Below, one piece after another: positions 60,884-64,000 of a stretch of DNA of 64,000 nucleotides (position 1 is its first letter; each line of letters starts with the position of its first letter). The notes beneath the pieces were generated by a model. It was given only the letters and a program-made list of their open reading frames with translations. It made no database searches and had not been told where the DNA came from. The position numbers and the translations under genes were made by a program. Source of the DNA: Mycobacterium kubicae (GTDB lineage: Bacteria; Actinomycetota; Actinomycetes; Mycobacteriales; Mycobacteriaceae); the NCBI RefSeq assembly GCF_015689175.1, contig NZ_CP065047.1, forward strand, positions 3,038,001-3,102,000, given 5' to 3'.

Positions 60884-60999
60884 CGCCGCTCCGCCTTCCC
60901 CCACCGAGATGCAGACAGCATCCATCCGTGCTCAGCGCTTGTGCGTGAACCTCACGCTGCAGCCCGAACCGTGTCCCCGGAGAGCCGGTTAACGGATAG

Positions 61000-62013
61000 A
61001 GGGTTGTTGGACCAGATTTGGCGCCAGATCTGCTTGGGAAATGCGGTGAACGCCAGCAGATCGGACCGGGCGGCTTCGAGGTGATCGGCGACCTTGGGCA
61101 GCTTGTCGGACAGGGCGTCGATGATCCGGTCATATTGCGCGGCAACCGAAGCTGCGTCTGGTTGGTCGAACACCGAATGCAGCAGCGTCTTTACCCACGG
61201 CCAGGAGCTCTTAGGGGTAATTGCCATCAAGTTGGTGGCGTAATGGGTGCGACAGCGCTGCCAGGACGCGCCGGGCAAGGTAGCCCCGACAGCCGAGAGC
61301 AGGCCAGCATGAGCGTCGCTGGTGACCAGTGCCACCCCGGACAGGCCGCGGGCGGTCAACGACCGCAGAAACGTCAACCAGCCCGCTCCATCCTCGGCGG
61401 TGGTGACGTCGACGCCCAGGATCTCGCGGTAGCCCTCGGCGTTGACGCCCACCGCGATCAGCGCGTGCACGTTGACCACGCGGCCGGCCTCGCGGACTTT
61501 GAGCACCAGGGCATCGGCGGCCATGAACGTGTACGGGCCAGCATCGAGGGGCCGGGTGCGGAAGGCTTCCACGGCGGTGTCGAGTTCTTTGGCCATCACC
61601 GACACCTGCGACTTCGACAGCGACGTAATCCCGAGGGTTTCCACGAGCTTGTCCATCCGTCGCGTCGAAACCCCGAGCAGATAACAGGTGGCCACCACCG
61701 TGGTCAACGCCCGCTCGGCACGCTTGCGGCGTTCCAGCAGCCAGTCCGGGAAGTACGAGCCCTGCCGCAACTTGGGGATCGCCAGATCCAAAGAACCTGC
61801 GCGGGTGTCGAACTGGCGATGCCGATAGCCATTACGGGAGTTGGTGCGCTCAGCACTGCGCTGACCGTAACCCGCGCCGCACAGCGCATCGGCTTCAGCG
61901 CCCATCAGCGTGTGGATGAACGTGGCCACTAGCTCGCGCAACACATCAGGGTGGGTGGTAGTGAGTCGCTCAGCCAGCAGCGCCGGCAAGTCGATATCGT
62001 GGGCAGCGGTCAT
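61000..62013 (-). pseudogene. IS256-family transposase, N-terminal 338 codons
   Basis: Starts at ATG 62013 with AAAGGA upstream. It has the family N-terminus (LRELVATFIHTLMGAEADALCGAGYGQRS, RNGYRHRQFDTRAGSLDLAIPKLRQGSYFP), the first Asp in TFMAADALVLKV, the second in LVTSDAHAGLLSA and the CRTHYATNLM block. It breaks off at KQIWRQIWSNNP, where the insert begins; the reading frame then runs on to a stop at 60952. The catalytic Glu is in the other half. Confidence 0.85.
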
Positions 62014-62115
62014 CGCGTCGATTCCTTTGCTCGAGTGACTTTGGACGGTCTCTCGAAGAATCACGCGATGACCCTCATCTATCCGGCTACGACACGCCGG
62101 TACTCAACTCACGGC

Positions 62116-62147
62116 CCGACTCGTACACCACCTTGGTGGACGCAACC
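62116..62147 (-). repeat. Right terminal inverted repeat of the IS256-family element
   Basis: Read on the minus strand it begins GGTTGCGTCCA and contains GTGGTGTACGA at the same offset as the left repeat, then diverges after TCG. Confidence 0.78.
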
Positions 62148-62155
62148 CGCGGCTG
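62148..62155. repeat. Target-site duplication, right copy
   Basis: CGCGGCTG, identical to 57565-57572 and directly outside the right inverted repeat. Confidence 0.8.
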
Positions 62156-62274
62156 TGCTCAGGCCGTTGAGCCAGCAAGAGTGAGGCACTCATACCGAAC
62201 TCGAACCAGTGTGACAGTGCGCAGACGCAACATTTCGGCTGCCAGACGGATCGAACTTCCCTCAAACTAAGGGG

Positions 62275-62299
62275 CGCTATGTCCGATCGAGCCATAGCG
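62275..62299 (+). promoter_or_regulatory. Inverted repeat in the leader of the small downstream gene
   Basis: CGCTATG (62275-62281) and CATAGCG (62293-62299) pair perfectly over an 11-nt loop; CTAA and TTAG outside them can also pair across a GGGG bulge. It ends 3 bp before AGGAGG at 62302-62307, so a stem here would affect ribosome access. Confidence 0.6.
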
Positions 62300-62313
62300 T
62301 TAGGAGGCCAAGC

Positions 62314-62511
62314 GTGCCTACTCACAGCCCCGGCGAGATTCAGCGGCTGGCAGCCCGGTTGGACATGTTGGTAACCCGGCTCCGAGACGACGAGTATTTG
62401 CTGTACGACAATGAAACCAACCAGTTGCTGCTCGGCGGCCAATCGGGCAGCCAGAAAACCGGCGTCAGCCTGGAACAGATCCGGCTTTACCTGCAGAGGT
62501 TCCAGCAGTGA
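62314..62511 (+). CDS. Small protein of unknown function
   Basis: A 65-aa protein starting GTG 62314, with AGGAGG at 62302-62307. It has a helical N-terminus (GEIQRLAARLDMLVTRLRDDEY), a short strand region (LLYDNETNQLLLGG) and a C-terminal helix (GVSLEQIRLYLQRFQQ). No signal, TM segment or known domain. The strong ribosome binding site and coding-like composition support it as a real gene. Confidence 0.65.
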   Translation: MPTHSPGEIQRLAARLDMLVTRLRDDEYLLYDNETNQLLLGGQSGSQKTGVSLEQIRLYLQRFQQ

Positions 62512-62887
62512 GGGAAAGGGCGACCAAGCAGCCTGACCGCGATGCCTTAATCGTGACCAGGGGAAGCCTGCAGCATCCAACTTGACATAATGTCGCTTAT
62601 CGGCATAAAGAGGTGCGGGCAGTTCGGTGAGCCCGCAAGGCGCCGACCCTAATTGATGTCCGCCCGCCGCACCGCCGCCTGTGCGCGCCGCGACGGTCCG
62701 CGTCCCGCAACCGGCGCGGAATTCTCCTCGCGGGCGGGCCGACCGGGTCGGCCTCTTGCGCGCGACACCGACTCGGGATCGCGCTCAGCGCGGTCATTTA
62801 CAAACGGCCACGACTCTTGCCCAACCCCGGTGGCAGACCACTGATTCGTCACTGTGACGGAATGCTCGCCACACGTCGGCGTCGCGG
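62512..62887. other. Intergenic region (376 bp), promoter-like sequence only
   Basis: Contains TTGACA (62582-62587) followed by TAAAGA (62606-62611) at an 18-bp spacing, promoter-like on the plus strand. A 63-codon frame at 62653-62844 lies after it but has no ribosome binding site and low-complexity Arg/Ala composition, so I do not call it. Confidence 0.4.
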
Positions 62888-63775
62888 TCACGGATCTCGC
62901 GGGCGCGTCGTCGCGACATAACTGGCGACGAGCACCACCGCGCAGCCGGTCAGCTGTAGCGGTGTCGGCCGCTCTCTGAGCACGAGTGCACCCAGCACGA
63001 CGGCCCCAACTGGGGTCAAGAGGAGCAGCGCGGAACTGACGTCGCTGGGCAGACGCGGCGAACAGAACGCGACGAGCAGCCAGCCCAGCAGTTGTCCGGT
63101 CACTGTGACGAGGACCAGCCATCCGATCGACGACCACGCTGGCGTGAAGTCGACGCCATGCCACCACGGGCCCGTGGCGATCGCAACGACTGCCGCCGAA
63201 ACCAGGACGATTCCATAGGTCTGCATCGGTTGACCCGCCTGTCCGCCACGGCGCAGCAAGAATAGAAAGCCCGAGTAACACAGTGCCGCAGCGATTGCGT
63301 GCACGGTGCCCCAAGCAGGGTTGCTTCCTCCGGCGCCACGCTGGAAGACACCGCCCGCCAACACCACGCCCGCCAGGATGACAGGCAGACACCACAAGAA
63401 TCGCGGTCCGACACGTTCCCTGTCGACGAGCCAGGCCAGCAGCGGCACAAGCGCGATCTGGGTGTTCACCAATACTGTCGACAGGCCCGCACCCACCTCT
63501 CGTATCGATTGCGTCCACCAGAGCATGTCGCCAGCGAACAACACGCCGCAGCCCACACCCGCCAGATAGCCACGCACGCTGAGGGCGCCGTGGCGCCGTC
63601 GCTCCAGCCAAGCCAGCGCGCCCACCACTGGCAACGCGAACAGGCATCGAGCGGCGGTGGCAGTCGCCGGTGTGGTACTGGCCAGACCTAGCAGCACAGC
63701 CGATGCCGAAACACATAGGGCGCCGAGGGCCCCGCCGAGGTGCCATCGATAGTCGGCACGTTCGATGATCTCCAT
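62888..63775 (-). CDS. EamA-type (drug/metabolite transporter superfamily) permease
   Basis: A 295-aa protein with ten hydrophobic segments arranged as two EamA repeats: GALCVSASAVLLGLAST...LFALPVVGALAWLE and GVLFAGDMLWWTQSI in the first, ALCYSGFLFLLR, GIVLVSAAVVAIATGP, IGWLVLVTVTGQLLGWLLVAF and LLLLTPVGAVVLGALVLRERPTPLQLTGCAVVL in the second. The last block is the characteristic EamA signature. The solute is unknown. It is divergent from the CGNR gene across a 64-bp promoter region with a 9-bp inverted repeat. Confidence 0.88.
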   Translation of the reverse strand: MEIIERADYRWHLGGALGALCVSASAVLLGLASTTPATATAARCLFALPVVGALAWLERRRHGALSVRGYLAGVGCGVLFAGDMLWWTQSIREVGAGLSTVLVNTQIALVPLLAWLVDRERVGPRFLWCLPVILAGVVLAGGVFQRGAGGSNPAWGTVHAIAAALCYSGFLFLLRRGGQAGQPMQTYGIVLVSAAVVAIATGPWWHGVDFTPAWSSIGWLVLVTVTGQLLGWLLVAFCSPRLPSDVSSALLLLTPVGAVVLGALVLRERPTPLQLTGCAVVLVASYVATTRPRDP

Positions 63776-63797
63776 GTGGGAGTCGTATGTCCGCTTT

Positions 63798-63831
63798 GCC
63801 TAACAGGTAAACACGAATTTTGCTGTTAGGC
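63798..63831. promoter_or_regulatory. Long-spaced inverted repeat between EamA and CGNR genes
   Basis: GCCTAACAG (63798-63806) and CTGTTAGGC (63823-63831) are a perfect 9-bp inverted repeat with a 16-nt AT-rich spacer, ending 8 bp before the CGNR start. It probably binds a regulator, possibly the CGNR protein itself. Confidence 0.72.
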
Positions 63832-63839
63832 TGAGCGTC

Positions 63840-64000
63840 ATGGTTTCAGCCGCTGGTCATCTCGACATGCGCGGTGGACATCCCGTGGTCGACTTCGTCA
63901 ACACCGTTGCCTGGCGCGGGGATTCGGCACGTCGAATTGACTACCTGGTGGAATATACGGACCTCGTGTCGTGGTGCCGGCACGCGAAGGTGTTGACCGT
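63840..64000 (+). CDS. CGNR zinc-finger family protein, N-terminal part (3' end outside window)
   Basis: From ATG 63840, MVSAAGHLDMRGGHPVVDFVNTVAWRGDSARRIDYLVEYTDLVSWCRHAKVLT follows the ABATE-domain N-terminus of CGNR proteins (HPVVDFVNTVAWRG, YTDLVSWCRHA as short blocks). These proteins carry a C-terminal zinc finger CGNR and are probable transcriptional regulators. The gene runs off the window. It is divergent from the EamA gene, so control of that transporter is likely (inference). Confidence 0.8.
   Translation, partial: MVSAAGHLDMRGGHPVVDFVNTVAWRGDSARRIDYLVEYTDLVSWCRHAKVLT

Larger units (their letters stand above)
57851..60999 (-). mobile_element. Tn554-like element: two tyrosine recombinase genes only
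   Basis: A 3149-bp insert inside an IS256-family transposase gene. On the minus strand it begins CTATCCG and ends CGGATA, short inverted ends next to the transposase sequence. Contents are two overlapping tyrosine recombinase genes whose lengths and order (about 350 and 647 aa) match Tn554 TnpA and TnpB. No passenger gene and no tnpC is visible. The exact ends are inferred from the reconstructed target and could shift by a base or two. Confidence 0.75.
57573..62147 (-). mobile_element. IS256-family insertion sequence, split by a second element
   Basis: Bounded by imperfect terminal inverted repeats at 57573-57604 and 62116-62147: GGT, then GTCCA six bases in, then GTGGTGTACGA, at equal spacing in both. 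It is flanked by the 8-bp direct repeat CGCGGCTG. Without the insert at 57851-60999 it would be 1426 bp with one 411-aa transposase gene, normal for the family. The transposase halves lie on the minus strand. The C-terminal half holds the last catalytic residue, so the element is dead. Confidence 0.82.

Noticed and set aside
62847..62859. CGTCACTGTGACG palindrome as a regulator site
   Set aside because: Nearly the same string recurs inside the EamA coding sequence at about 63099, where it encodes Thr-Val-Thr, so chance is a sufficient explanation.
62649..63746. A 365-codon minus-strand frame overlapping the EamA gene
   Set aside because: Different frame of the same strand; lacks hydrophobic segments and coding character, while the EamA frame is clear.

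Overview
The window is GC-rich and codes on both strands. It carries PE, PPE and PE_PGRS genes, DUF732 exported proteins, a cutinase, a GlnA1-type glutamine synthetase and an Arr rifamycin ADP-ribosyltransferase. Together these point to a Mycobacterium, most likely a slow grower outside the M. tuberculosis complex (inference: PE_PGRS expansion together with Arr and an IS256-family element). No rRNA, tRNA or CRISPR array was seen.

Layout. 1-9 kb: the end of a GabD2-like aldehyde dehydrogenase, a ChoD-like GMC oxidoreductase, a second-type GlnA1, an RCK potassium channel, an acyltransferase/SRPBCC pair and two coiled-coil stress-type proteins. 9-12.7 kb: redoxin, exported protein, cutinase, membrane protein, D-2-hydroxyacid dehydrogenase. 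12.8-21.3 kb: a PE aspartic protease, a PPE domain joined to a PGRS tail, a DUF3253/SGNH pair, a radical-SAM Spl-family protein, a YihY membrane protein and a PPE-SVP protein with a SHOCT tail. 21.5-28 kb: HrpA helicase, lytic-transglycosylase lipoprotein, Zwf. 28-31.3 kb: a frameshifted Rox-like FAD monooxygenase behind a rifamycin-associated element (RAE), then small exported proteins. 31.3-41 kb: two of the three N-acetylglutaminylglutamine amide (NAGGN) osmolyte genes, separated by a LuxR-type ATPase regulator, a PE_PGRS gene and a STAS/anti-sigma pair. 41-48 kb: NlpC/P60, serine hydrolase and ATP-grasp cluster, a TetR/SDR pair, cupin, VOC protein and an ECF41 sigma factor with its own consensus promoter. 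48.4 kb: arr behind a second RAE. 49-51 kb: lipoprotein and a zeta/ParD-like toxin-antitoxin pair with two perfect palindromes. 51-57.5 kb: an oxygenase-like operon (PF10118 protein, ferredoxin, reductase), an XRE regulator, SDR, an F420-oxidoreductase relic, a TetR/membrane-protein pair with two operators, and a methyltransferase.

57.56-62.16 kb is a nested mobile element. An IS256-family IS, with an 8-bp target duplication and terminal inverted repeats, has been split by a compact Tn554-like element made only of two overlapping tyrosine recombinase genes. Its two transposase halves can be rejoined in frame to 411 residues. The window ends with a small unknown gene, an EamA transporter and the start of a CGNR zinc-finger gene that share a divergent promoter with a 9-bp inverted repeat.

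The observations most worth following are the two RAE-controlled rifamycin genes (one broken), the nested transposon, the PF10118-ferredoxin-reductase operon with diiron-type motifs, and the PPE-PGRS chimera.
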